Assembly (NCBI RefSeq): GCF_009870785.1
Contig: NZ_WTWX01000003.1
Coordinates: 97,133 to 161,132, forward strand
Length of the DNA: 64,000 nucleotides
Direction of reading: 5' to 3'
From: Paenibacillus sp. An7
GTDB lineage: Bacteria > Bacillota > Bacilli > Paenibacillales > Paenibacillaceae
Shown: positions 36,065-44,949 of the stretch, one piece after another
Numbering within the stretch: position 1 is the stretch's first letter
Layout of the letters: each line of letters opens with the position of its first letter
Position numbers and translations under genes: made by a program
Notes under the pieces: model-generated
Databases searched by the model: none
What the model was told of the DNA's origin: nothing
The model's input: the letters and a program-made list of their open reading frames with translations, nothing else

Positions 36065-38005
36065 CTATCGCTTGGGTAACTGGGTTACATAGCTGTCTGA
36101 AAGGTGAAGCAGCTCAAGCGCACGATCGTATTTGTCTTTGCTGACTGTTCCCTTGTTTATGTTCTTGCCTGCTTCCTTCAGCGCATCCGGCGGTGGATTC
36201 AGAGCAGATACAAACGAAGGATCGGCTGTCTCTTCAATTAAAGGAAGAGGATACCGTGTACCGTCTTCATAGTTGCTGCCTGGAATAAACATGCCTTCTT
36301 CGGTAATCAATGATCCAGAAGGAAGGTAATAGCGCTCAGGAAGAAGGTTAGAATGCCCATTTAGCAGATCCTGACCGAAATGGATGTAATCCTCCATGGA
36401 TATGCCAAGCAAGCTTGCCACAGTAGGAACAATATCAGCTTGGCCTCCAAGCTGATCAATACGAGCCTCTTTAATGGCATTCGGTGCTGTAATAATAAGC
36501 GGGATGTTCATCATATCTGCACGAGTATAATCACGACCAAAAATTTCTTTCATCAGAACCTGGTCATCTTCTTCAAGAGAATAGAGCGGGAGTCCGAGAT
36601 GGTCTCCATATAGAACAATGAGGCTGTTATCCCAGACCCCGTTATCTTTCAGCTGCTCAATGAAAATACCAAGTTCATAATCAGCGTAGTTCTGGGCTCT
36701 TATATAGTCACCAACTAGCGTATTTTCATAACGCGCTGGAAGCTCCATTTTATATTTACTTTCAGGCAGATGATATGGATGATGCGCGGACATGGAAATG
36801 ACCTGAGAATAGAAAGGCTTACCCGTGTCCTGAAGCGACTTTAGCTCTTCCGATGTCTTCTTATACAGCACTTCATCGGAAGCAGCAAAGGCAACTGCAT
36901 CTTCATTACCGAAAAAGTCCATATCGTAATACTTTCCGAAGCCAAGCGCTGCATACATCTCTTTACGATTCCAGAACTCTACCTTGTTCGTATGAAAAGT
37001 GGTTGTGTGATATCCGTATTGATTCAGCAGTTTGGCTAAACTAGGCACTTCATAACCGGCATATATCTGGGAAGAAGCCCCTCTAGCTGGAATGTAATAA
37101 GAAGAGTTCACAACAAACTCTGCATCCGATGTATTCCCTTGTCCCACTTGCTGATAGAAATGAGGGAAATACAGGCTTTCTTGTGCAAGTTTATTCAAAT
37201 TAGGTGTGATTTCTTTACCATCAATATGAAGCCCGACTAGGAAATTTTGAAATGACTCCATTTGAATAATGATGACATTCCGTCCTTTAGCCTTATCGGA
37301 GTAAGTAGAAATCGCAGGCTGATCGGTGGAGAACCCTTTAAGTTCATTAATTTTTTCTTGGGTAATCTGATCAGCCGGCACAGGATCACTTGGTTTATCT
37401 GCGGCAATCATATAAGCCTCGTAATTAAGTATCCCCATCGACTCCGCTTGATTCAGCTCATTCATACTGGCACGATTCGGCCAAATGTTATAGAGGGTCA
37501 GCAGCGCAGAAAAAGCAAAGATAACGACAGCCGTCCGCTTACCTATACGAGGCAAGATTATGGTTGATCTAGAATCTTGTTTCTTTTGCCTAATCTTGCG
37601 CTGAATATAGTAAACACTAAGCACGATAACATCGACAAAGATCAGCAGGTAATAGGGTGCTAGCAGAGAGAAAACACTACTGTTGACGGAAGTAACTTGA
37701 TTCACTTGAGCTAGTGCATGATAGGTAACGATGACTCCATAATATTTGTAGTACATAATGGCAGCGAAGAAAACGATCGTAATGACCAGATTGGCAATCA
37801 TGTAATAGCCGATTTTACGTTTATGAGCAAAGCGCTCAATAAAACAAAAAATAAGCCATACAAAAGGAACCTCGGTGAGTAAAGGCTGCCAGAAAGGAAT
37901 GTTGTCAAAGATGGCATACCAAGTCAGGTAGCTTTTTATAATCATAATTAGGGTGAAGAATATAAATGGCTTCATCAGCCATCTGCTCCAGATTTGGCGT
38001 TCCAA
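36065..38005 (-). CDS. LTA synthase family protein (LtaS-like phosphoglycerol transferase)
   Basis: This 646-residue protein has five N-terminal membrane helices (to about 185) and an extracellular sulfatase-fold domain. The catalytic nucleophile is Thr292 in GNTSDAEF, and Glu250 in QMESFQNF is a metal ligand. SMSAHHPYHLP and VLYGDHLGLP are further metal-site motifs. Such enzymes polymerise or prime glycerol phosphate of lipoteichoic acid. The start TTG 38005 has AAGGAGG seven bases upstream; an ATG ten codons earlier has none. The C-terminal 80 residues (after the sulfatase fold) carry a Pro-rich tail. Confidence 0.9.
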   Translation of the reverse strand: MERQIWSRWLMKPFIFFTLIMIIKSYLTWYAIFDNIPFWQPLLTEVPFVWLIFCFIERFAHKRKIGYYMIANLVITIVFFAAIMYYKYYGVIVTYHALAQVNQVTSVNSSVFSLLAPYYLLIFVDVIVLSVYYIQRKIRQKKQDSRSTIILPRIGKRTAVVIFAFSALLTLYNIWPNRASMNELNQAESMGILNYEAYMIAADKPSDPVPADQITQEKINELKGFSTDQPAISTYSDKAKGRNVIIIQMESFQNFLVGLHIDGKEITPNLNKLAQESLYFPHFYQQVGQGNTSDAEFVVNSSYYIPARGASSQIYAGYEVPSLAKLLNQYGYHTTTFHTNKVEFWNRKEMYAALGFGKYYDMDFFGNEDAVAFAASDEVLYKKTSEELKSLQDTGKPFYSQVISMSAHHPYHLPESKYKMELPARYENTLVGDYIRAQNYADYELGIFIEQLKDNGVWDNSLIVLYGDHLGLPLYSLEEDDQVLMKEIFGRDYTRADMMNIPLIITAPNAIKEARIDQLGGQADIVPTVASLLGISMEDYIHFGQDLLNGHSNLLPERYYLPSGSLITEEGMFIPGSNYEDGTRYPLPLIEETADPSFVSALNPPPDALKEAGKNINKGTVSKDKYDRALELLHLSDSYVTQLPKR

Positions 38006-38469
38006 CAGGTTCCCTCCTTCATTTCCATGCGACAAGCTATTCTATGTGACAAGTTATAATGTAAAATAATGGTTTTATTATATCTTATTTTAGAATATAT
38101 GCTATCTCCACATTTGTAAGAAATATTATCCTATGCATGCTTGGGGATGTCAAAAGACAATCTATTCATTACTTTAGAGTAATATACCCGTTAAAGCACA
38201 GGTTAGTGGAAGAGGGAGACGGGGTTATTGCAGAAGTCGGAGAGATGAGGATGATGGTGATGCAGAAGTTGAAGGGGGAGGGAAACGGTGATTACGTGCT
38301 CTCTGCTCCGCTTGTTTTGTCTGGACAGGGTGGATTCAAGGTGAAAAGGTCCAGCCAAAGCCAAAGTCGCGCCGATCTCGTAATCTCCTTATTCCCTTGA
38401 GTTACGCTAGCGTAGTTCCGAAAGTGCAGTTTAAGATCAGTCCTTCCCCAAAGTTGGGGGGCGGTAAGG

Positions 38470-38504
38470 GACATCGTTGCTCCCTGAGATGAGCAACGAG
38501 TCCA
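38470..38504. repeat. Strong 13-bp hairpin in the non-coding region
   Basis: GGAC plus TCGTTGCTC pairs with GAGCAACGA plus GTCC, with one unpaired A and an 8-base loop. No T run follows, so it is not an ordinary terminator. Confidence 0.8.
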
Positions 38505-38715
38505 AGGAAAATGAATTAAGGAATAAGAAAAGGATTCGAGCGAAGGGAAGTTAGCGCTAATGTGGATAGGTAACATATTAAAAACGTAAGTTATGAAATA
38601 CGTATAAAGGGATTAAACAAAAAAAGTACTCAAAAAAAAGTACATTAAATAGAGTGCAAAAAATAGCATGCAAAAAATGAGAGCACAAAAAAGAGTGCGC
38701 AAGAAAAAGAACAAA

Positions 38716-38760
38716 CAAAAAAACGTCCACTCCTGTTCAGGTTAGAACAGGGAGCGGACG
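38716..38760 (-). terminator. Terminator of the HmoB-like gene
   Basis: On the minus strand CGTCCGCTCCCTGTTC and GAACAGGAGTGGACG pair with a short loop, followed by seven T. It lies 17 bp after the stop. Confidence 0.88.
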
Positions 38761-38777
38761 GGCTATATTATTCTAGA

Positions 38778-39266
38778 TTACTCTGCGGTGTACGTAGTTA
38801 CAAAGGATGGACGAGCGAAGATCGATGGTGCTTGTGCTTTTATGCCTTCACTGGTATCCCGTTTAGCATGCGCATGGGCAAAGGCTTGAGACTGCTGCCA
38901 TGCTTCAAAGCTTTCTTTTGATACCCATGCGGTCAGAATCACATAGGTGTCACTGTTTAGCGGACGTAGTACACGGATGCCGGAAAAACCAGATTCGCCT
39001 TCCACTTTACGTGCTCGGTTCATGAATCGTGCTTCAAATGCTTCTCGTCCCTCTTCGGTAACAGGGATGTTATTCATGACGATGAAGTTACTGCCTGCGA
39101 TCGTACCATTTGCATCAATGACTTCATATCCGGGAACCGCTACTTCTCCCTCGATTGGATTATCCATTTCGACAATGTAACGTGTACCTTCTTCGCCATG
39201 GAGCGTGACGTAGTGATGTTCCTCGCGTGCATCTGTGATCGGTGATGAGAAAATATAAAGATACAT
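38778..39266 (-). CDS. HmoB-like heme-degrading monooxygenase (ABM domain)
   Basis: This 162-residue protein has a C-terminal antibiotic-biosynthesis-monooxygenase fold (NFIVMNNIPVTEEGREAFEA, then YVILTAWVSKESFEAWQQSQ). The N-terminal extension of about 65 residues is as in Bacillus HmoB, which opens heme to release iron. The start is fixed by AGGAGG eight bases before the ATG; a longer frame to 39350 is unsupported. No iron-uptake genes are adjacent. Heme degradation is assigned by family resemblance. Confidence 0.8.
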   Translation of the reverse strand: MYLYIFSSPITDAREEHHYVTLHGEEGTRYIVEMDNPIEGEVAVPGYEVIDANGTIAGSNFIVMNNIPVTEEGREAFEARFMNRARKVEGESGFSGIRVLRPLNSDTYVILTAWVSKESFEAWQQSQAFAHAHAKRDTSEGIKAQAPSIFARPSFVTTYTAE

Positions 39267-39581
39267 AATAACAACCTCCTGTGCACTAATAATGAGATAA
39301 CATGTATTACCATCAAAATATAGCATATAAACAGGTCGCTTTCTAAACATGGTAGATCGATTAGCTATTTATCGTCGTCTTTTTTACGATATCTTATTCG
39401 CTCAAAATAATCATAAAGAGCATGCATAGTCTCCTTTTTGTGTTTGTTTCATTTATTATGTTACAAATAATGTAATCTTTTTATTGTATAATACATGGTT
39501 TTTCTAACTTGTTGTTCACTGGTTTCTGGCATCCTGTTCTGTTACAGTGAAGAGATGAAAAGACCAGGAGCGGGTGATTAT
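39267..39581. promoter_or_regulatory. Divergent promoter region, HmoB-like gene and helicase gene
   Basis: No gene is supported in 315 bp. A TATAAT at 39487-39492 could serve the helicase gene. TTACAAATAATGTAA (39462-39476) is an imperfect inverted repeat just upstream of it. A clear Fur box was not found. Confidence 0.4.
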
Positions 39582-41903
39582 ATGAGTTACGATATTTCCA
39601 TATCGGTAAGACCGCTGGTAGAGTACGTCTATCGCAGCGGCAGCATTACGGGCGGTTTCAGGACGAATGCAACGATGCATGAAGGAACCCGGATTCATCA
39701 GAGCATTCAGAAAACCTATGCGGAAACAGATCAGAAGGAAGTCTTTCTTACCGCCGATATTCAGCATGAGGAGCTGTTATTTCACATCGAAGGGCGCTGT
39801 GATGGGCTCATCCAGCTAAACGGAGAATGGACGATTGATGAGATCAAATCAACAGCAGCACCGCTTGAGGACTTGGGAGAAGGGCTGCAAGTTCACTGGG
39901 CGCAGGGGAAAATGTATGCTTATATGCATGCCAAAGCACAGAACTTGCCCCGTATGCAGGTTCAGCTTACCTATGTACGTACGGGCAGCGGAGAACAACG
40001 AAAATTGCTCGAAACTTATACCTTTGAGGAGCTGGAAGCTTACGCACACGAGGTTGTAGCAGCATATGCTCCTTATGCGGACATGCTCCGTATCCATGAA
40101 GAGGAGCGGAATGCTTCCATAGAGGCGTTGCCGTTCCCATTCCCGAATTACCGGGCGGGTCAGCGGAAATTTGCTGGTGCTGTTTTTAAGACCATTCAAG
40201 AAGGTGCGGGACTTATGGCGAAGGCACCTACAGGAATTGGAAAAACGATGTCCACCTTGTTTCCGGCAGTGAAAGCGATGGGAGCAAAACATATCAGCAA
40301 AATCTTTTATCTTACTGCACGGACGACGACAAGAGCGACAGCAGAAGAAGCCTTTGTTAGGATGCAGGCACAGGGTCTTCATGTGAGCAGCGTAACAATT
40401 ACGGCTAAAGACAAGATTTGTTTTAAAGAAGAGGAAGCATGTGATGCTGGAAAGTGCTCATTATGTGAAGGATACTACGACCGGATTAACGGAGCTGTCC
40501 TCGATATTATGAAAAATGAGACGATCATGACGAGACCTTTGATCGAACAGTATGCACGCAAACACCGGGTATGTCCGTTTGAATACTCTCTTGATATCGC
40601 CTATGCGGCAGATGCAGTGGTCTGTGATTACAACTACATTTTTGATCCGAGAGTATCTCTGAAGCGGCTGATGGAAGACCAGAAGAAAAAAACGGCCGTC
40701 TTAGTCGATGAGGCACATAACCTAGTGGACCGAGGCAGAAACATGTTCTCAGCAGAGCTGGTTAAATCTGTTTTTCTAGGAATCAAGAGCGAGTATAAGA
40801 CGGCAAATGAAGGGGTTTCTCGGGCAGCAGGAGAGGTAAATTCCTTCTTGCTTGCGGTTAAAAATAATTGCAATGCAGACGGCCGAATCATCCAATCGGA
40901 ACTGCCTGAAGCACTGATTCAAAAACTGGAGAAGTTTGTGGAGACAGCAGAGATTGAGCTGGTAACGGGGACTGCAGCATCCAGGGTGAGTGTAGAAGCA
41001 CAGGAAGAACTGCTCAGTACCTATTTTGCAGCACAAAACTTTATTCGGATGGCGAAGTTCTATGACGAACGTTATCTTACCTATGCGGAGATCATTCGCA
41101 GTGATTTCAAAATAAAAATCTTCTGTCTCGATCCCTCGGAGCTGCTGCGGCAAGCAGGAAAAGGGTACCGCTCCATTATTCATTTCTCAGCGACCCTGTC
41201 GCCGATGAATTATTACCGCGATATGCTGGGTGCGGGTGAAGAAGACTATACGCTGAGCATTCCTTCTCCATTCAGTAAGGATCAGCTGGATGTAAGGCTT
41301 GTCCCAGTCTCGGTCCGCTATAATGACCGCGAGCGCTCGAAGCAGGTTATCGCAAAGCTGATTCAGCAAGTCGCAGAAGAGCGGCCGCGTACGAATCTGC
41401 TTGTCTTTTTCCCTTCTTACGCGTACATGCAGGAAGTATATGATGCCTTCACTCAGGAGCAGGGCAAAGGAATCGATACAGTGATTCAGCAGTCATTCAT
41501 GAGCGAAGAGGAGCGGGATGCCTTCTTGCAAGCTTTTCAGCCGCATCCAGAGCGAACTCGGCTTGCTTTTGCCGTACTTGGGGGCGTGTTCTCAGAAGGT
41601 GTGGATTTGCCAGGGGATCGACTAAACGGTGTCATTGTGGTGGGAACGGGATTGCCGCAGATTGGCATGGAGAACAACATGCTCAAGGATTATTTTAACA
41701 AAACAGGGCGTAATGGATTTAACTATGCTTATGTTTTTCCAGGTATGAATAAAGTGCTTCAGGCAGGCGGGCGGCTCATTCGAACCGAAGAAGATGAAGG
41801 GGTGCTCGTGTTGATTGATGATCGCTTTACCCAGGAACCCTATCGCTCCTTACTGCCTGAAGAGTGGAGAGAATATGAGCTCATTAACCCTGCTTCCCTT
41901 TAA
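39582..41903 (+). CDS. RecB-like nuclease fused to an XPD/DinG-type Fe-S helicase
   Basis: The 773-residue protein joins two enzymes. Residues 1 to about 165 carry PD-(D/E)xK nuclease motifs of the RecB/Cas4 type: G35-x3-H39, D74, E87-x-K89 and Q108-x3-Y112. From 185 on it is a superfamily 2 helicase: Walker A APTGIGKT (215-222), Cys280, 292, 295 and 331 placed as for the XPD 4Fe-4S cluster, and DEAH at 376-379. The C-terminal helicase domain has GVFSEGVDLPGDRLNGVIVV and QAGGRLIRTEEDEGV. ATG 39582 has CAGGAG upstream; the frame is open to 39495. It probably unwinds and cuts DNA in repair. Confidence 0.88.
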   Translation: MSYDISISVRPLVEYVYRSGSITGGFRTNATMHEGTRIHQSIQKTYAETDQKEVFLTADIQHEELLFHIEGRCDGLIQLNGEWTIDEIKSTAAPLEDLGEGLQVHWAQGKMYAYMHAKAQNLPRMQVQLTYVRTGSGEQRKLLETYTFEELEAYAHEVVAAYAPYADMLRIHEEERNASIEALPFPFPNYRAGQRKFAGAVFKTIQEGAGLMAKAPTGIGKTMSTLFPAVKAMGAKHISKIFYLTARTTTRATAEEAFVRMQAQGLHVSSVTITAKDKICFKEEEACDAGKCSLCEGYYDRINGAVLDIMKNETIMTRPLIEQYARKHRVCPFEYSLDIAYAADAVVCDYNYIFDPRVSLKRLMEDQKKKTAVLVDEAHNLVDRGRNMFSAELVKSVFLGIKSEYKTANEGVSRAAGEVNSFLLAVKNNCNADGRIIQSELPEALIQKLEKFVETAEIELVTGTAASRVSVEAQEELLSTYFAAQNFIRMAKFYDERYLTYAEIIRSDFKIKIFCLDPSELLRQAGKGYRSIIHFSATLSPMNYYRDMLGAGEEDYTLSIPSPFSKDQLDVRLVPVSVRYNDRERSKQVIAKLIQQVAEERPRTNLLVFFPSYAYMQEVYDAFTQEQGKGIDTVIQQSFMSEEERDAFLQAFQPHPERTRLAFAVLGGVFSEGVDLPGDRLNGVIVVGTGLPQIGMENNMLKDYFNKTGRNGFNYAYVFPGMNKVLQAGGRLIRTEEDEGVLVLIDDRFTQEPYRSLLPEEWREYELINPASL

Positions 41904-42201
41904 CAAAAGCTCGTACGAACTGAATGAAATAATAGAGAAAAATCCAAGGCAAGATATAAAGGGTAGTCCACTCAATTATATGAATAACAAATAAGCCGAG
42001 TGAACCTGTATTCATACCCGTCATAATGAGTACGAATAGGAAGACAAAACCGAGAACAGAATAAAACAATAGTTTGTTTGCTTTTTTCGATATGGGTTGA
42101 GAAGCGTAGGATTGGTTTCGTTCCAGATTGTCCATAACAGGTATAATAGAACGCCCCTCCTGAGGAGGGGTGTTTTTGTTATTCGGTTGATGATCTGTCA
42201 T
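41884..42201 (-). CDS. Small two-helix membrane protein
   Basis: This 105-residue protein has a polar N-terminal half (NNKNTPPQEGRSIIPVMDNL) and two hydrophobic helices (about 46-64 and 70-93). Its ATG overlaps the stop of the metallo-beta-lactamase gene (ATGA), with AGGTG upstream, so the two are translationally coupled. Its 3' end overlaps the helicase gene by 20 bp on the opposite strand. A plus-strand terminator is embedded in its early codons. Function unknown. Confidence 0.7.
   Translation of the reverse strand: MTDHQPNNKNTPPQEGRSIIPVMDNLERNQSYASQPISKKANKLLFYSVLGFVFLFVLIMTGMNTGSLGLFVIHIIEWTTLYILPWIFLYYFIQFVRAFVKGKQG
42150..42178 (+). terminator. Plus-strand terminator lying inside the antisense membrane-protein gene
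   Basis: CCCCTCC and GGAGGGG pair around TGA, followed by TGTTTTTG. It is the first terminator after the helicase gene, 247 bp past its stop, so the helicase mRNA should run antisense through most of the small gene. Confidence 0.75.
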
Positions 42202-42938
42202 AGCTCAATCACCTCTAGCGGATGGGCAAGCTTTGCCAGTGATTCTTGGTTAAACCGTTCTCTCATATCACTATTTGCGTACCCGTCATGGTAATGCATG
42301 AGCAGTGTTTTCCGCTGAATGGATTCGGGCAGGGCCTGAATATCGCCGAGTGACGTGTGCGAGCTGATGGTTACGTCCTGCATATGGCATTCATAGAAAA
42401 TAACTTTTACATCTTGATTAATGTCCAGCAGCAGATCCTGATCCATGGTAGCGTCTCCGCTGTAATAGAAATATCCTCTTGCGAGCAGACCGCAGCTTAT
42501 CATTCCTGGTACATGCTCGGTTCTGGTCATCTCATACGTTATCCCGCCAATCGTGAAAGAAGTCCCCTCTTGTAGAGGTACGATATGAAAATAATCCTCG
42601 AGTGCTTTTTCACCGCCTACGGTGTACTTCATTCCGGGCTCGAGCGTGCGCCATAGCGGGTCAACCAATTGTTCGTGAATATACAAAGTCGGTTTATGGT
42701 CGCCAAATACTTGTGCATAGTAGCCAAGCTGCTGTAAGCCGTTGATGTGATCGTCATGCAGATGAGTAATAAACACATCCCGTACATCGCTGAGGGGGAT
42801 TCCTAATTTGTGAAGTACCTTGCTGTTAGACTCGGGAAAATCAATAATGAGCCTTGTATCTTCATGCTCGATCATGGCGCTGTTATGATCCTGTTCAAAG
42901 CTGAACATGTCGCCGGTTCCAAGAAATTGAATCTGCAT
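42198..42938 (-). CDS. Metallo-beta-lactamase fold hydrolase (RNase Z-like group)
   Basis: This 246-residue protein has the metal motif HLHDDH (59-64) in VFITHLHDDHINGL and further ligands in EHVPGMISCG, YSGDATMD and MHYHDGY. The N-terminus MQIQFLGTGDMFSFEQDHNS is like RNase Z and other phosphodiesterase-type MBL proteins, but the length is short for RNase Z. GAGAGGTG precedes the ATG. The substrate is unknown; a phosphodiester or small ester is likely. It is coupled with the small membrane protein. Confidence 0.85.
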   Translation of the reverse strand: MQIQFLGTGDMFSFEQDHNSAMIEHEDTRLIIDFPESNSKVLHKLGIPLSDVRDVFITHLHDDHINGLQQLGYYAQVFGDHKPTLYIHEQLVDPLWRTLEPGMKYTVGGEKALEDYFHIVPLQEGTSFTIGGITYEMTRTEHVPGMISCGLLARGYFYYSGDATMDQDLLLDINQDVKVIFYECHMQDVTISSHTSLGDIQALPESIQRKTLLMHYHDGYANSDMRERFNQESLAKLAHPLEVIEL

Positions 42939-43078
42939 AAAAAAACACCTCTCTTTCATGTTTATTATAACGCTCTTTGCTAGAAAGGACGCTTTAAACG
43001 AAAGAGAGGTTGTATATCAAAATAAAACTTATGTTTTGTTTCTAGGTTAGATGACCCCAATTCAATCTATTAAATCAA

Positions 43079-44014
43079 TTAGATGATGCCGCGAATTTCA
43101 TCAAGCGACTGGACACCTTCTTGTTCCATCCATTCTGTGACACCTTCTATTAGATCTGGGCCTGTACGAAGATTAATAAAATTAGCCGTGCCTACCTGTA
43201 CGGCATCAGCGCCCGCCATAATAAACTCAATCACATCCTCAGCCGTTGTGATTCCGCCCATCCCCAGAATAGGCAGGGTAACCGCGTGGGCAACTTGATG
43301 AACCATACGAAGCGCAATCGGTTTAATCGCAGGGCCAGATAGCCCGGCATAACCATGCTCGAATACACTTTTGCGCTTGCGTATATCGATTTTCATAGCA
43401 GAGATGGTATTAATGAGGGAGAGAGCATCTGCTCCTTCGTGCTCGCACATAATTGCCATTTCAGCTAAGTTCTCAGCACCCGGCGACAACTTTACAATAA
43501 GAGGCAAGTTTGTCTTGTTTCGCACGGCACGTACAACATGACGAGCTGCATCCGTCTGAATGCCAAAAGCCATTCCGCCTTCTTTTACATTCGGGCAGGA
43601 GATATTCAGCTCAATCATATCAATGGAGGATCGGCCGGTCTCTTTGCGGACTCTCTGCTCATGTTCTTGAATAAGCTCTGCGCCGGCTCTATAATCCTCA
43701 AGCGTTCCGCCGCCAAGGTTCACAATTCGAACAGTATCTAGTGACTGCCAGTAAGCACATTCTTGTGTAAGAAAAGCATGAATCCCTGGATTCTCAAGGC
43801 CGATACTATTCATCATTCCTGCTGCGGTTTCGGCCATACGAGTTCCGTTGTTGCCTTCTTTGGGGTGCAAGGTAAGGCCCTTACCTACAAATCCCCCCAG
43901 TTTATTAATATCGTAGAATCCGCTGTATTCCCGTCCAAAACCAAAGGTACCAGAGGCCATGACGATGGGATTCTTAAATGAAATACCTGCAATATTACAT
44001 GAAAGATTAATCAT
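43079..44014 (-). CDS. pyrD: Dihydroorotate dehydrogenase B, catalytic subunit
   Basis: This 311-residue FMN enzyme oxidises dihydroorotate to orotate in pyrimidine synthesis. [38 protein letters not shown] with the catalytic Cys of class 1[19 protein letters not shown] and [20 protein letters not shown] are seen. ATG 44014 overlaps the pyrK stop by four bases, with AGGAGG ten bases before it. A longer frame to 44119 runs through pyrK and is not supported. It works as a PyrD2-PyrK2 complex. Confidence 0.95.
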   Translation of the reverse strand: MINLSCNIAGISFKNPIVMASGTFGFGREYSGFYDINKLGGFVGKGLTLHPKEGNNGTRMAETAAGMMNSIGLENPGIHAFLTQECAYWQSLDTVRIVNLGGGTLEDYRAGAELIQEHEQRVRKETGRSSIDMIELNISCPNVKEGGMAFGIQTDAARHVVRAVRNKTNLPLIVKLSPGAENLAEMAIMCEHEGADALSLINTISAMKIDIRKRKSVFEHGYAGLSGPAIKPIALRMVHQVAHAVTLPILGMGGITTAEDVIEFIMAGADAVQVGTANFINLRTGPDLIEGVTEWMEQEGVQSLDEIRGII

Positions 44015-44703
44015 ACGAAAGAAACCTCCTCTGCTCGAAAAACAGGACCGTCCGTACACGTTTTTTTGCGTCCTGTTGTATGATTTGTGCTGCAAGCAAG
44101 GCAAGCACCAACTCCGCAAGCCATTTTATTCTCCAGAGAAACATAGACGCTCGCCGTGGTTTGCTCTGCAGCTTGTTTTGCTTGAACTGCTTTCAGCATC
44201 CCTTCAGGGCCGCATGTGATGACATGGTCATAATCCGAAAACGACAGGGTGTCCAAAATCGTACCGCCAACATCAACCGTAACAGAGGAAGAGACTTGTT
44301 TGAATTCTTCTACAAGATAAGGCTGATCGCTGAAACCAAGATAGACATCTGCATTCTCATACTGTTTTGCTGCGTAATAGAAAGGTGCAATTCCAATTCC
44401 GCCGCCGATCAGCGCAATTTTTCCGCTCAGTTCAGGGAAACCATTACCAAAAGGTCCTTCCAGTATCAGGTTGTCGCCTGCGCGGAGCTGATATAGACGG
44501 CGGGTTCCCTCGCCAACAACCAGGTATAGAAAACGGATGCTGTGATCCGTACAATCAAAGATACTAATAGGCCTTGGGAGGAGCGGAAAGGTATCCCAGG
44601 CTCGAAGCATGTAAAATTGTCCAGGTCTTCCTCCGCGGTCACATTCCACCTCAAGCAGCCCCACTTTTTCATTTAGGTGCATATTAGAAATCACTTTTGC
44701 CAT
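44011..44703 (-). CDS. pyrK: Dihydroorotate dehydrogenase B, electron transfer subunit
   Basis: This 230-residue protein carries FAD and a 2Fe-2S cluster and passes electrons from PyrD to NAD. The FAD motif is [16 protein letters not shown]-binding residues lie in [20 protein letters not shown]. Cluster cysteines are C196, C201, C204 and C216 (C-x4-C-x2-C-x11-C). No other pyr gene is next to this pair, unlike the compact Bacillus pyr operon, and no PyrR attenuator is seen before it. Confidence 0.95.
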   Translation of the reverse strand: MAKVISNMHLNEKVGLLEVECDRGGRPGQFYMLRAWDTFPLLPRPISIFDCTDHSIRFLYLVVGEGTRRLYQLRAGDNLILEGPFGNGFPELSGKIALIGGGIGIAPFYYAAKQYENADVYLGFSDQPYLVEEFKQVSSSVTVDVGGTILDTLSFSDYDHVITCGPEGMLKAVQAKQAAEQTTASVYVSLENKMACGVGACLACSTNHTTGRKKTCTDGPVFRAEEVSFV

Positions 44704-44839
44704 TCAAGTTCGCCCCTTTGGTACATTTCGATACACTTTGCATGAAAAATAGAACTTCTTCAATGAGTTAGATCACTTAGCAAGTCCCCTGCCAAATATC
44801 CGTGTAAGATAGAGAAAGAAGTTCAATAAAAAAACAAAT

Positions 44840-44853
44840 TGTTAGCGCTGTCA
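44840..44853. promoter_or_regulatory. cre-like or LacI-family operator upstream of uxaC
   Basis: TGTTAGCGCTGTCA differs from the CcpA consensus TGWAANCGNTNWCA at one position. It sits in a larger imperfect palindrome, AATTGTTAGCGCTGTCAATT. It lies about 100 bp before the uxaC start, so it could serve CcpA or a uronate-specific LacI-type repressor. Confidence 0.65.
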
Positions 44854-44949
44854 ATTTATATTGAATTTTTTGGGAAAACAGTGTAGCTTTAGGTAGTAAG
44901 TAAACCGAAATGAACTAAAAGGAACTTATAGGGGAGCGTGAAAGGGTAG

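Larger units (their letters stand above)
38006..38777. other. Long non-coding region with strong predicted RNA structure
   Basis: No gene is convincingly supported in 772 bp. An 87-codon frame at 38137-38400 has no ribosome site. The part 38372-38550 can fold into one large element: CTTATTCC and GGAATAAG arms (outer), CCCCA/TGGGG in the middle, and a 13-bp stem GGAC-TCGTTGCTC / GAGCAACGA-GTCC. TACGCTAGCGTA is a palindrome near 38402-38413. An A-tract-rich stretch (38619-38723) follows. It could encode a structured RNA; no known riboswitch family is recognised. Confidence 0.5.

Noticed and set aside
38137..38400. 87-codon frame in the non-coding region
   Set aside because: No ribosome site, unusual composition (Gly/Glu/Arg, then Ser/Gln-rich) and overlap with the structured element; kept as non-coding.
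38619..38723. Phased A-tracts causing curved DNA
   Set aside because: Tract spacings of about 13, 26, 14, 15, 17 and 13 bp do not fit the helical repeat, so strong curvature is not supported.
39849..40382. 177-codon frame opposite the nuclease-helicase
   Set aside because: Shadow frame, Cys/Arg-rich, without a start signal.
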